DNA of 64,000 nucleotides from Tretioscincus oriximinensis (GCA_022410635.1 JAJVDF010000509.1:588358-652357), one strand, 5' to 3'; shown: positions 22,570-37,116, numbered from the stretch's first letter. The notes: generated from the sequence alone by a model not told the origin. Program-made: numbers and translations.

Positions 22570-25500
22570 GTAAGGTAACAATAGAATTCAGGTATGATTT
22601 ACAGTCTTCTTTATGTTATATTTCCTCTACCTCAGTAAGGTTGTAACAGTTAAGTATATTTTATATTTCGTTCCCTCAGGAGGAATTATCTACATTGATT
22701 CATCATCTCTAGCCTTACTTGCTTTTCTTTTGCTATCCAAGCACCCAATTTGTTATAAATACCTGTCCCTAGGATCTGAAGAAGTAGATTTGTTTACAAA
22801 AGCTCATGCTGCCTTCCTTTTTCTTATTCGTCTCTAAGACACTGTGACACCCCCCCCCCCCTTGGTCAGCCAGTGAAATTGCTATGGCTGGGGAAAAATC
22901 ATTTATTGGCAAATTCTGAATAGCTCCACAATTGCTTTTTGAGAGGTTGTTTTGCATCCTATGTACTTCAATTACCAAACAAATATTGAACTGCCAAGTC
23001 TGTCTTCTGCATATAAACTAAAAAAAAAACCAGCAATACCACAAATAACTTAATTTNAGAGAAATAGCCATGTTAGTCTAGCAGAAAGTCCAGCAAAGGA
23101 GCAAGCAGCACTTTGAGACTAACTTGAGAAAAGTGGNTGGCATAAGCTTTCGTAGACAGCTTATGCCAACCACTTTTCTCAAGTTAGTCTCATAGTGCTG
23201 CTAGCTCCTTTGCTGGACAAATAACTTAATAAGATTTAACTATTATAATTCTACATGTATACAGATATACATATATACCACAATTTGATTTTTATGGGGG
23301 GCAATTCGAGAATTTGCAAGCTTGTTTAGACCGAGTTAATGGCCTTTTAAGCTTCTTCCTTGTGAATAGGAGTTCACTTTTTGAATAATAAGAATTATAC
23401 ATCAGGGGGGGGTGGCATCAGGATTTTAGAGATGCTTAGATGGGGCATGGCCAAAAAAAAGGTTGGGAACTACTGCTTTAGATGTTTGGGGCTATTTAGT
23501 GCAAACATGTGTGGCTGCAGGTAATCCACATCCAGCTAAAATGCACTAATTAATGCATAGTAATTATATGCTATTTATGTAAATCAATCATTTGTCTTCA
23601 ATTGAAATGAAATAGGCACTTTTTGGATTATTCTAAATACAAATAAATTTACTAGTTAAGCAGATGCTGTACGATTTTCAACTGTACTCTTTTATAGTTA
23701 CTGTTTAGACATGAATATATTTAAGAGTCTTATTTAACTAAAAATTCTATTAGGAACACAAACTTTTAAATTCTATTAAGAACACAAACTTTTAAAATTG
23801 GTCAAGTTGAAATAATTCTACTTTTTCATCCTATATTATTCATATAGTTTGGTCCTTGGGAACTAGGAAAACCATCAATAAATCTATTTTTTCTTTTGGA
23901 AAAATATATTATTCCTCTGTTGATTGTATCTCGTTCAGATATACCTCTAATGCTTTCTAGTCTTGATAATTTATTTTTTGCTTTTAGTTCCCAGTATGAG
24001 AGAAATGCTTGCATTCTAGTCTTGGGAGGCATTTGGTTAACATTTTTTCTAGATATTTCATACCTCAGTCAACTGCAGTTTTCAGCATGATAGGATTTTA
24101 TTACTGTTCTTTTCCAGAAGCACATAGTTTGTTGCTCTCCATTTCTAGAAACTGAAACCTTGTGGTCAATAATTGGAATTCATGCTTGATAGGTGATCAC
24201 CCAGCGAAAGGAAAGATACTGTGTGTGTGGATTCAACAAAGGATAGCATTTTACAAATCTTGTACATATACATAGCAATTAGATAAACAGTGCATTCCTA
24301 TATAGTATATTTGGAAGCAATCCTATTTGCATTCTGGAGAGAGACTTGCCCATCTTGTCATCCTTAATAGTCATAATGTCTGCTAAAGTTGAGCAACAGG
24401 TGAATGAAGCAATGAACAATTATTGTTTTCTTAATGTTATTAATCTCTCTCAAAATGACTCAGTTCTTGTTTTCCTTAAGAACATATGATATTCATGTTG
24501 TTCTGACAGTGATGACCAGTTACATATGGAAGCCCATAGGCAGGCAACAAGAATATATCTTGTACTGCTCAGAGTTTCCCAGTAACATCTCTCCAAGTTA
24601 ATGTCATATGATTTTATATATCTCTTTATTGTCACTTTTCAATTCCTTCCTTTTTGTACTAAAAAGAGTGAACTATTTCAGCTTTTCATTGCAAGGCAGA
24701 TCCTTTAATACATTTGCTATTTTAGATGCATTTTTTTGAAAATGTTATAGTTTACGTAAGAACATAAGAGGAACTCTGCTGAATCAACTCAGAATCTATC
24801 TAGTACAATATTACAATAGTAATACAATATTACTACTATAATCTATCTAGTACAAAATACACTGTGGCTCACCAATTGCACCTGGGCAGTCTGAAGTAGA
24901 TGAAGGTTAAATTTCACCTGTTCTCAACTCCCTGCTAATGGTATTTCAGGAATACTGTCTTTGCTCCATCTGGGAGGCAATATCAATACAACCATCCTCA
25001 TAACTATTTATATCCTTGGGTTTCCATGAATTTAGCTAATCCCCCTTTAATAGCTGCTAGCTATCATCACAGTAAATTCCACAGCCCAATGATCCCTCCA
25101 CCCCTTTCCCAATCCATTCATTCATCTCTTGTCTCCATCCCCTTGCCACCTCCTTCCTTCCTCCCTCCTTCCCTCTACCTTCCCTCCTTTTCCTCCAGTG
25201 CCCAGGCCAGAGAATGAATGGGAGCACATAGCTGCCAGCAGAAGTTTTGCTGGTAACACTTGTCTACTTATCTCTGCTCCTGAAGTCGTTTAGTGCATGC
25301 CACTCACAAAGCTGTTGCAGAAGCATGGTCAAGAAGGCACGTGGCTCCCTGCAGAGTTAAGGAACCTGCCTCCTGACTTACCCCTGCAAGCTAAATTGTT
25401 GAGTGCTCATATGCTCAGTGGTAGAACGGTAGGCCCGGCCCTTTTAGCCAGCCAGTTCATGTGCGGGATGAATCCTGGCCTTTTGGTCAATCAGCTTTCC

Positions 25501-28500
25501 TAAGATGGCTGTTTCAGCCTCCAATTATATGGAGAGATATCATGACTCGATTGTTGTCGGCCTGTTTTCTAACTAATAAATAATGAGTCAATACTTTCAT
25601 CAAACCAAGTTTTGCAAGTTCTTCTGTGTTTGTAAAATATACAGATTGATGTGTAAATTGTTACACACTGGCGAAGAGGAAATAAGTATAGGTTAAGTAG
25701 ACTTCCTTGTGATCAATATAAACGTGTGTCAAAAGACTTCACATGTGCTATTCTAGTGCATGAAAGCATTTCTGAGGTGGCTTATCCTACACCCAAACAT
25801 AGTTTATATATTCAGCTATATTTGGAAATATCATACAGCACTATCTGAATAGTTTTATTCTGAAATATACAAATATAGTGAAATAAGTAATATCTGGATA
25901 CAGCCCAAAAAATAGTTTGCAAGTGAAATCATTTACATAACATTTTTCCTATTCCTTCTCATGAATATCCAGAGTTAGGAGAGAGGAAAGATTAGAGACT
26001 GAAAGAGAACAAGAGGGCCATGTTTAAAAGAAGCTTTATCATAGGGGGTTGATCCTTAAATGTAAAATTGTGCTGGTAATTTCCACTGTATAAAAGAGAA
26101 GGGCATAGATGTCCTTTCACTATTCACATACTGTTTGTCATGACATCATCACTGTTGCCATGACAGCACTGAGCTGCATGAGGAGGTGAAAGTGTGACCA
26201 TGTTGTTTGCTTATTTAGTTCACTTTATCATCTTCCAAGCTTCAAGAGATGGATAAGGCCAACTGGCTTGGTAATTATCTGCTTGTCAGTGAGAACATTT
26301 ATGTGCATGGGAGCAGTCTGCATCTTTTTACAATATACTGAAACACTACAAACAAGCAGTAGTATTTACAGGTTGCTACCAATCAGCGTGAAATATAACC
26401 CAAGATTCCTCTTAGTATAGCAGAAATAAAGGATTCAGGAAGAGTACCATGCACTTGCATTATAATAGTGCAGCTTATTCTGAAATGAATTCACAAGTCT
26501 TTAAGCAGTCCTGAGTGAAATCAGTTCAGAAGGAAGAAAATAATGGTTTTCAAATTCTTCAAGCTCCGAAATCTCTTAAGCAAGACATCCCTCAAGGCTT
26601 ACTGCGGACTACAGCACTTCATAACCCTATAACCATTAGCAGTTTTCTTATCTTCACATATCTCAGGATACATTTTTTTTGCTATTTCCAATACTAAGGC
26701 CAGAATGAAAAGAATGCAAAAGCATACTGCTGTGACAGGAAGAAATAAATGAAAAAAGCATCCTTTTTCCAGGCTACAGGCCTGCAGAAAATATGTAACC
26801 AAACCACGCTAACCTTCAACGTATCTAATTTTGATGCTAGTGTTTTCTGTGCCATTAGATTTTAGCCTCAATTGGGCAGTCCTTAAGTAAGCAGTCCTTG
26901 AAGTACACCTTGAATTTATTAAAATCATAAATTATATGTTTGAAGATACTAATAAATGTTTTATGTCAGTAATTAACCTTTTTCTTTTCAACTGATAATT
27001 TTGAACTTTGCTGAATTATGTATACAATATCCCTGCCTGGTGTTTATCATGACTGAGGGAAAGTGCTGATAGTATTAATTTATGTATTAATTTTTAATAT
27101 TATATTTAGAAGTAAGGTTCCAAAGTTGATTGATATGAAGTCTTTTGTTTTGACACTCACCTTAAAAAGCACTGTGGGCTATTTCAATTTTATTTGTCCC
27201 TTAGAGGAAATATGTTTGTTTGTATATGGGATTCAGGTGCAGCTGACATGAATAAGGAAACAGTTATAAGGTCAGTGTCTCAATGATCTGTAAAGCTTTT
27301 GTCATTGTTAGTTTGTGCTTATTATTTGCATTTTCATCAAGAGACCTTCTGTTGCTTTTTGCTTACAAAATCTGCTATGTATATGATTTCTTATAGAGCA
27401 CAAAAAAAGTCTGTTGCCACCTATAGAAAATTAACTGTAGCATTTTGTGCCTCTCCACAAAGCACTTCTCAAGTTCTTATTGTCTAGACAGACCAGATGA
27501 CCCCTTTTTGGGGGGAGGGTGTTTGAAAACCCATTTTTGGGGTGCCTCCCATTTTTTTCTGAGAAAATTTCTTTTTCACAAAAAAAAAATTGAAAAAAAA
27601 ATTCTCAGAAAAAACTGGGAGGCACCCCAAAAACAGGTTTTCAAACACACACACACCCCAAAAAAGCAAATTCAGCCTATTATTGTCTGTCTAGTTAAAC
27701 AGTGTCTGATTTGGTTCTTTGTCATCATACATAAGATCATACATCATACACCTGAATAATAAGATAGACATTTTGAATCCTTTACTACATAGTAATCTAA
27801 ATAACTTCCATGAAAGTTTGCTTCTACAGCATTGCTTAATTGTTTGACACACCTGATTTGGGTATCTTGTCTAAGGGAAGGTTGTATAATTAGAGACCTT
27901 TCTACACTTATCTTTATTCTGAAATATGAGCCCCCCTAGCCTTCTTCTGGGCCTTATCTGTACTACTGGTACGTTCTATTAATTATAGACCTCTCAGTTT
28001 AACATCAGATTCAGGTAAAATGTTGGAAACCATAACCAAGGACAAAATTAGTAAACACATGAAGAAGCATGTATTGCTGAATGAAACTCAGCATGGCTTC
28101 TGCAAAGGTAAATAATGCCTTACAAACTTGTTTGAATTATTTAAGAGTGTTAATAAACATGTGGATAAAGGGGATCCAGTTGATAATTGTCTATCTAGAC
28201 TTTCAGAAGGCTTTTGATAAGGTCCCTCATCAAAGAATCCTAAAAACCTCCATGGTCATGGCATAAGAGGACAGACTTTTTCCTAGATTAGAAACTGGCT
28301 AAAGGACAGAAGACAGAGGCTAATGGTGAATGGACAGTACTCTCGGTGGAAGGAGGTGAAAAATGGAGTACCCCAGGGCTCAGTACTGGGACCTCTGCTT
28401 TTCAATATATTCATAAACAATCTCGATGCCAAGGTAAATAGTGAAGTAGCTCAGAATATTGAAAACTGAAAGTGATTGTAATTGTATTGAAATTGAGTGT

Positions 28501-31500
28501 GTGGGCAACAAACTACCAAATGCACTTCAACTTAAGCAAGTGCAAAGTCATGCACACTGAACCCCAATTACTCCTACCAACTGATGGAAATCAAGCTTTC
28601 CATGACCAAGTAGGAAAAGGTTCTTGAGGATTGTTGGACAGCAAAATGAACAGCAGCAAAAAAGCAAATTCAGTGTTGGGGATCATAAGGAAAGGAATAA
28701 AAAACAAGTCAGCAAATGTTGTTTTGCCTCTTTATAAAGTGGTGAGGCCCCATTTGGAATATTGTGTATAATTGTTACCACATCTCAAAAAAGATATCAT
28801 GGAACTAGAGAAGGTGCAGAAAAGGACAACAAGAATGATCAAAGGACTGGAGCACCTCCCTTATGAAGTCAGGATGCAATGTCTGGGCATCTTCAACCTT
28901 GAAAGACAGCATTTGAGAGGTGATCTGATTGAAGTGTCTAAAATCATACGTGGGATGGATAAGGTGAATAAAGAAAAATATTTTCTCTGTCACACAACAT
29001 TAGTACCAGGGGGCATTCCTTGAAACTGATGGGCCGAAGAGTGAGAACAGACAAAGTAAAGTATTTTTTCACCCAGAGTGTCATCAGCCTTTGGAATTTA
29101 CTTTCAGAAGAAGTGGTGGTAGCTAGCAGTCTGGATAGCTTTAAGACATGATTAGACAGGCTTATGGACACCAATGGTACAAATAGCTACTAGGGTGGAT
29201 CATTTGGTGCTGCCTCCGGGATAGAACAACAGGCAGTACTCCTGAAATACTATTTACAGGGGGTCGAGAACAGGTGCATATTTTGCCTTCTTCTATTCAG
29301 ACTGCCCAGGTGCAATTGGTGAGTCTCTGTGTAATACAGAATGCTGGACTAGATGGGCTTTGACCTGATTTAGTATGGCTTTTCTTATGTTCTTATAAAA
29401 CACATTTAAAAAACATAACCTATCCAATCTTTATTTCTCCTTCTTACCCTGACAAGACTATTTTCATGAATTAAAAATACAAGGTCCAGAAAAACAATTA
29501 TGTCTTAAGCAGCCACTGAAAGCCATATAAAGTTTCCAGCGGACAAGATATGCTTTTTATCTTTGTGACAAGTCTTTCCTGTTTTCAATCTTAAGTATCA
29601 CTTTTGCTTTCTTTATTTTTATTAGCCTGTGCAATAATATAATGGTCACACTATTATATTATTTTTCTGTTTCCTTTTTCTCTCTGTCCTCCTTTCTTAA
29701 AGCATTTATTAAATATTAATGTGAAATTGCTAGCAATATGTTGGTCTACTATCAAGAAAGCAGCAAGGCGTTAGTATGTAAAGCCTCTTTAAAATTCAAT
29801 TTCTCACAATATTTGCAGATATAGATGAATGTAGTGATCCAGCAACCTCTGCCTGTGGAGATCATGCGAAATGTGAAAATGTGTATGGAGGATATAACTG
29901 CTCCTGTAAGGAAGGTTATCAACCATCCACAGGAAAATTACAGTTTAAGCCAAATGATGGCACTTCCTGCCAAGGTAAATGATATTATAGAGGTTTATGT
30001 GTTATTATGGAACTGTAGCTTGTGAGAGGCCCACCAGTGACTCTTTATCTTCAGCTAGATTAATCAGCTGGATATGAAAAAGGGGAAAGCTATAAATACC
30101 TAGATTTTTTTTTCCTTAACTAAAGATTGATATGTGTGAATTATTTTAAGACCAGAGAGAAAAGACTCTATATTATAAAATATAGATTTGTTTTTCTTCT
30201 GCTCTGTGTGAGACAGTTGAGGAGACAAATAGATTTTGTAGGCAACTGTAACTTTTGTATTTGAATATGTGTGCATATGTGTATCTTATTGTATAGAATG
30301 TGTAAAAATCCATATCATTACTGTAGAGTTCAGTGGCATTTAATTGAAAAGGAACAAGCTTTTTTGCACAAAACTTAAGCCAAGAAGTGTTCTTCAGATC
30401 CTCTTTTGTCCACATAACAATGCAGACACCTCACTCCGATGGAGGAAAATCCTGATTTAAAGGCTTATTATCTGCTAAGATAGTTGTCTGGATGTCGCCT
30501 CCGGGATGGAGCAACAGGCAGGACTCTTGAAATACCATTTGCAGGGAGTCATGAACAGGAGCAGCATATTTTGCTTTCCTCTGTTCGGACTGCCCAGGTG
30601 CATCTGGTGGGCCTCTGTGTGACACAGAATGCTGGACTCGATGGGCTGTGGCCTGATCCAATATGGCTCTTCTTATGTTCTTATGCTTTACCAGTGAGCC
30701 TGGTTGAGCGATTCTACTGACATACCAAGGAGAATGATCTGGAAATTGGAGACACATAGAAGGCAAATCTTAATTTCCCAGACTACTGGGGAGTCCACTT
30801 AAGTGCGGGTTAGGAATTCTTTGAGCACTTTTTCCCATTAGAGTGAAAGGATGCACAGGCATTTACTCATCTGGCTGATGCTTCAAAGTGCTCCCATTAT
30901 AGTGGGAGGCAGTGCACATGTGCAGAGCCTGAAAATGGAGGCCATGCATGCATGCTGCCAATCACACCCACTGCGTAGCAATAAATTGAGGTAGAATAAT
31001 TGATGTCACCACACAGTGGTTATGCTGCTGTTCAACTATCCAGGCAGCAAGTGATCATTACATAATATCCCATAGCCCAGTTTTCAGCTATTTTGTGGAT
31101 GCAGCCTGAGTCTAGTCATGTACTGGACCATGGCAAGTGAAGAGCCATCATTGCATTCTTAAACTATGACTCACTGCCTAATTCAGTTAGATTGGGAGCC
31201 AGACTGGTCTTATGGTTAGAGCATCAGACACTGAGGCTGCATCCACAGAGTAGCTAAAAAGCGCCCTTTCCTTTGCTTCGGGATGGTGGGCATCTACATG
31301 CAAAGCACAGCGGCCACCATAGGTGGGAGGAAGAAACGAAGCGCTGGCCTGTGAATAGCCGAGCCCAGCCTTCTTTCCACCGTGCCTGATTTGTGTGTCT
31401 CTCTGCTGATTGGCGGAGGACCAGCAAAACCCGCGAGACTCAAAATAGCAGCAGATTTTCTGCCTGGAGCACCGTGAGAGCTGTAAATCTCCATTCTCAG

Positions 31501-34500
31501 CCTTATTTGGAAAGCTCCCAATTTGGTTCTACACTTCTCCAGTTTCTGTTCAGAGAGTCAACATTCAGCTGCACTGTATAATGGTCACAAGTATAATTCT
31601 TAATCATTCTAATAGCATGATCAATCCTGGGACAAACAGGACAAACATAGAGGAATTATTTAACTCTGCTCTACATCCCATGCCCAGGCAGCATATCAAA
31701 TGGCAATGTTCTCAGCTTGGGCTTTGTAAATTTAAAATTTAAAATGAACTGCAAAAAAATATAGAAGTGGTTATTCTAACATTTTTAAATTGATTTTTGA
31801 TCTGTATTTTAATTTTTTAACGAATCCTTGGAACTCATTCTGAAACTCACACTAAAATGGCAGGCAAGAGTTGTGTTGATCTGTCCTAATTCATCCTCTT
31901 GTTTTTAACAGAAATTCCCACAACAAAATGTGAATTAAACTCTGAGTGTGTAGCCAAAAACATTAACAGAACCTTAACTAAAGTAAGTGGAATTTGACTT
32001 TTTCACCACTTCAAGGGTTTTCTCGCTTTTTTACAAAAAATGTATTCACCACTTACCCCATTTTACCTTACCTTCCAGGCGGTGAATCTTTTCATAGAAA
32101 AGTCGTTGCATGACGGTCCTCATAAGGCAATCCCCAGCATTCTTTGCAAGTGTGCCTACTATTCCCAAGCAGTCTCTGCAAGCCAGGAGCCAATGAACTG
32201 TTAGCCTTACCTCAAAATATCATGAGATTGGCTATGTTTTCATTGCTGATCAAGACCCCACGCAGCTTTCATTCAGACTTTACAAAATGCAGCTTTACAT
32301 GTTTTGGGGCAAAGAACGTTTGTTGCAAGGAGGATGCTGTACATGGGTGACTCTGTGGGGTGGAAAGAAAGTAATGTTGCATCCTACTCACTGGAAATTG
32401 GTTGTGGAGATTAGACCTTTGACTCTATAATTACATTTTTTACAATAGTGAATAAATAAATACTTTATTGGTGTAGTCTGCATCCAATTTTTATGCTGTG
32501 TAATACCACGAAATTGAGGATTTTTCCACATGTAATAGCCGACACCCATTTTGCTAAGGAAGTCCAATACTTCAGGTACTTTTCTGCTGATTTCATAATG
32601 TGCGGTTTCATTTTTCTTAGTAGTAAAGCCATGTGGACAAACTCCCAAGAGTTCTGACCGTACTCTGTGAGACTTTTGATTAAGCGAGGACATAAAAATG
32701 CTGTTTTCTCTGCTGAAAACAGGAAAGGAATGCAAGGGAAATACATCTTTTTTATTAACACCCACCCAATCTGCCAGCAGCCTCAAACAAGGGAGCTGTT
32801 CAGAGGGGATTTTTAAAATGTTTTATTCTCTTGTCTGATAAAATGGGGGGTGGGAGCAGCAGCCAATGACAGAAGAGAAATGATATTTCCTGGCTGCTTG
32901 TAGGCTCCCAAACCCTCATGGGATTTGTAGTGAAATGCATGAGGAAGCAAACATTTCCTTGTCATTTCACTACAAAGGGTAGCATAATTTAAGCATAAAG
33001 ACTGGCAGCATCAACTACATAAGTCTTTTATTCTGTTGATTGAAAAATAACAGTGCAAAAGGCTGTTCTGGATGCACCCTTAGCCACAATCATAACAAAT
33101 AATACATCAAATTAATTTTCAATATAATTTATTTTAAAAAATAGAAATTGGGGATGAAAAAAATAAGAATTCTAAATTGGATTGATTGTTTAAAAAGTTA
33201 AAAGGTTAAAACCATTTTCAAGGCTGAATTTATTACTTTGTATGTTGACCATTTTGAGCCTATATAAATTTAGTAACTTGAAAATGTATACAAAGAAAAA
33301 CCTCAGCCAAACCCCAAATTGTTATGGGTACTCATTTTACTTTAAATATTGAAAAAATGTGCATAATTACCTTCACTTTCTTTCAGATTAGAAAAATAAA
33401 ACATCCCTTGTCTGTATTGCAAGAAATAAGCCAGAACACTATAGGACAGATTTCACCAGTAGATGTGATCTCCTATGTTGAAGCATTATCTTTGTCTTGC
33501 CCCATGCTAAGCACCATGAATAAAATCAATTCTAACAATGAAGCACTGCAAAATCTAACTCTTAACGTGAGTGAGTTTGGTCTTAGAATTTTTTTATTGT
33601 TATTCTTTTTTTCCCCAAATATAAAATCTCCATAATCTAAAGGAAGTTTATTTAATTATTCTAACAGGAATTCATTAATACTGTGAACAATTTTGTTCAG
33701 AAGGATAAACTCGCAGCATGGGAATCTATTCCAACAGATAACAGACGAAAAAGTCTCACTAAACTGATGCATGTGGCAGAACAAACATCAGCCCTGCTTT
33801 CACAAAACTATCAAAAGATTGCAGAAGTACAAGTTAATGCTAGCAATTTAGGTAAGCACAGAAAAACATGAGTGACAATACAAATGGTTTATTTCTCCTT
33901 CCTCCTCCTCCTTCTCTCTCCATTTATTTATTTTTTTCATTTTGTTATTAACATTATAAACATAATGCATTCATTTCTTACGTGGTCCTTTATTTTAGAC
34001 AAGCCTAGAGAAGTGCATATAGCTTCAAGCCTGGCACATGTTATCAAGTTTATTATTTGGATTATTTGGAAGAATGAGAAATAACTTGGAGAATTCTGAA
34101 ATTTGTGGCTCCCAGTTGCGGTTTTGGCACAAAAGCAGCAAACAACAAAATGCCTACATAGAGATTCAGACCAAAAGATACAAAAACAAAAAGAATCTCA
34201 CAGAAGAAATTTTCATAAGACTCCCTGTCCCTAGTGGACTCCAAGAAAATGTACAAATGTATTTGGAGAGTAATCTGTAAAAAATAAAACCAGTATAGAA
34301 TTTAATACATGTATCCAAAATAAAAGGCAAGTAAAAAGAATCTCCTAGATATGTAACTGGTGTCTGATTCCAAGCAAAATCCTGAAATAACGTTGCTTCT
34401 TATTAAGTGGAATAGTTTAATGTTATATTTTGCTCCATCTCCTTGACATGCTCCTTTGGTGCAGAGTGTGTTTGTCTTCTGTATATGCTCCAGGAGTCCC

Positions 34501-37060
34501 CCATCCCCAGGAGGAGACAGACTCCAGGAGCAAGCACCCTCTGCACCAAAGAACTTTCTCTCCCTCTTTCCCTCTCTTCCCCCAGCATCTCTGAGCAGGA
34601 CCCAAAGAAGAACTACGCCTCTCCCCTGGCTGCTACCACAGGCACTGTCCTTTTAAAAGCCAGGGAACTAAGATGTTAGGATAAAGACAATGTGCCAAGA
34701 TTGTCCCAGTGCAACACCCTCCATCTTACATGTTGTTGACACAATGTTGACAGATGTGCCAGCAGCATTTGAAAGGGAAAGAAGAGTCAGAATGTAGTCT
34801 CTCCTCTGTCTTTTCCTCCACAGGAAATTTAAATGAGCAAAAAGTAGAGATTATAACAACAGGATTACAAATTCATGTATAGACAAAGAAGAAAAACAAG
34901 AAGAAGAACAAGGAGAAGAACAAGAAGAAGAACAAGAAGAAGAACAAGAACAACAACAAGAAGAAGAAGAACAACTAGGCCCTTATACTCCATTTTTCTC
35001 ACTTTTCAAAGGGATTCAAAGCGGCTTACAAGGGTAATTTGCCCAAAGGCTTATAGTCTATCTTCACCACCAGACTGTGGTGGTTCCCATGTATCTGCTT
35101 GCAGTCAGTTGCAATTTCATGCAATTCATGCTTTCGAATAGCTAGGTTGGCTAGAGCTACAGGCTACTGGAAGGTGCTCACCCCTCCCCACGTCCAACAC
35201 AGGGCTTCAAAACCTGATCTCCCAGATGAGAGACGGATTCCTTAGCAACTGAGCTATCTGTGCCTGCTCCATTTACTCATGAGCAAGCTCTGTTTCCTCC
35301 TCCATCATGGCAGCAGGGCAAGAACAGAAAGGGGAAGAGAAAGCGATGCCCAGCCCATAGTAGCTTAGATTGGAAAAGGAGAAGTTCCAGCCCTCCTTTT
35401 ATTTATCCACAGGATAGATATTTCCACTCTAAAAAAGTCCAGATTGCCGGGCTCAGCATTATCAAATCAAGTCAGAAGGTCTAGCTCAGAGAGGAGGAAA
35501 AGAAACCCGACTCAACCTGGATTTTGTTTCCTTTCCTCTCAAACTAGACTATTTGTTGCCATCAGAATGGAGTGTGAGCGTGTTCTGTGCATTAAACAGC
35601 TGCTTGTCCAGATAAGTAATTGGAGCCCTTTAACTAAATGTTTGTTTTGCTTGGCTTTTAACAAACATCCTAACTGACATTTTCTTTCCTTCTTGTTGAT
35701 CAAAACATTGCACAGGAATGAAAAAACAGAGGATTCTCCATCTTCTAGTGTTGTAGTTTGAAAGAAGGGAAGTGGTCCTTTGTTTTTGACAATATCCATC
35801 ATACTTGTGTGCAATGGCATTCTGTATCTTTTTGTTATAATGATAAAATATTCACATCATGCTTTCCAAATATTGTAAACTAAATACTGTATCTCCTTGA
35901 ATGCTTTTAAAGACTGCAATTGGTATTCAGTTTCAGGAATGCATTCTTAATAAAGTACTGGCTTTTTCAAAAGTATTTTTCATTATTCTTCATGGGGCTG
36001 CACTGAATACAAAGCAAAGTTAGGGGGCTACATTTTTGTAAGAGAAGGATAAACAGGGACAAAAGAGACAAATACGAAATGTGTGCCTGCTATGACTAAC
36101 AAAGTCTTGGGATTTATAAAATGTATTCTCTCACTATAGCAGCTCTTGAAATCTCTGACAGAGCTCTTCTTTCAAAATCTGCAGTCTATGCCTAGGCCAG
36201 AGAACATCTGATAAGTTAGAATGTAAGGATTTTTCGCATTGCTTTTTCTTTTTTACTTTCTTGTGTCTTAGGTCTCAAAGCTTTCACTTTCGAAAGGCAA
36301 CATATGAACCACATTTACCGACAAGTGCACATGGAAGGAGATGTAATTCAGATTGCTGCAGAGAAAAAAGAAACATTTGTTTCTGAAGGTTAGGAGAAAC
36401 AGTGGCTTATGGTTTGGGGGTTTTCCATATCCACCACTTCCATTTATAAAGTCAGGAAAAAATAAATTAACAGAACCAAATCCAAGGGGCTTACTACGAA
36501 AAAGATGGGGTGAGCTGGTTGGAAAAGCCTAGGGTGACAAGCAAGGTAGTAAATTTAAAAAATAAAATATATGGGTGGAGAATTTCAGAGAAATAGCCGT
36601 GTTAGTCTAGTAGAAAGTCCAGCAAAGGAGCTAGTAGCACTTTGAGACTAACTTGAGAAAAATGTGTGGCATAAGCTTTCGTAGACAAGTTCTACTTCTT
36701 CAGATGCTGAGGGACTAATGTCAGGATCAGGTGGGTGGAGGGTATGAGGAGAAAGTGGGGCTTCTCGTCAATTGTACCAGCATATGAAAAAGAGGCTTGT
36801 AGTGTAGACACCTTTTTTCAAACTAACAGAAACTGCAGAAACAGACAAGAACATCTCTGTTCAATTTATTATATCCAACTGCTTGGGTTTTTTTCCTTTG
36901 CTATCTTCCCACAACCCTCTTTTTTAGTACTGGAGGATTATTATTCTTTTTCAATTAAAATGTTTTTAATAAATGTGCTGCAAAAATTCCATCTGCTTTG
37001 GATATTTTATGCAGAATAATTAAGGAAATATGCACTTGGTGTTTGTTTAGTATGTTGTTG

Positions 37061-37116
<56 letters not shown>

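Noticed and set aside
27445..27759. Two long open frames on opposite strands
   Set aside because: They mirror each other because the segment is a palindrome.
28081..29023. Open frames with RT-like peptides that could be read as genes
   Set aside because: They are parts of a dead, 5'-truncated CR1 LINE with stops, frameshifts and a lost catalytic FADD box.
32388..32786. 132-residue minus-strand open frame
   Set aside because: No recognisable domain, no splice or start evidence. An overlapping minus-strand frame in another phase is equally open, so this looks like chance.
33999..34084. Possible extra exon after acceptor TATTTTAG at 33998, in phase with the preceding exon
   Set aside because: The frame ([17 protein letters not shown]...) reaches a stop without a good donor and does not match the receptor. 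The exon at 36272 fits the family and phase.
34875..35141. Arg/Thr-rich plus-strand open frame
   Set aside because: Translation of the expanded tail and body of an antisense SINE. The matching frame at 55889-56146 on the other strand is the same SINE.
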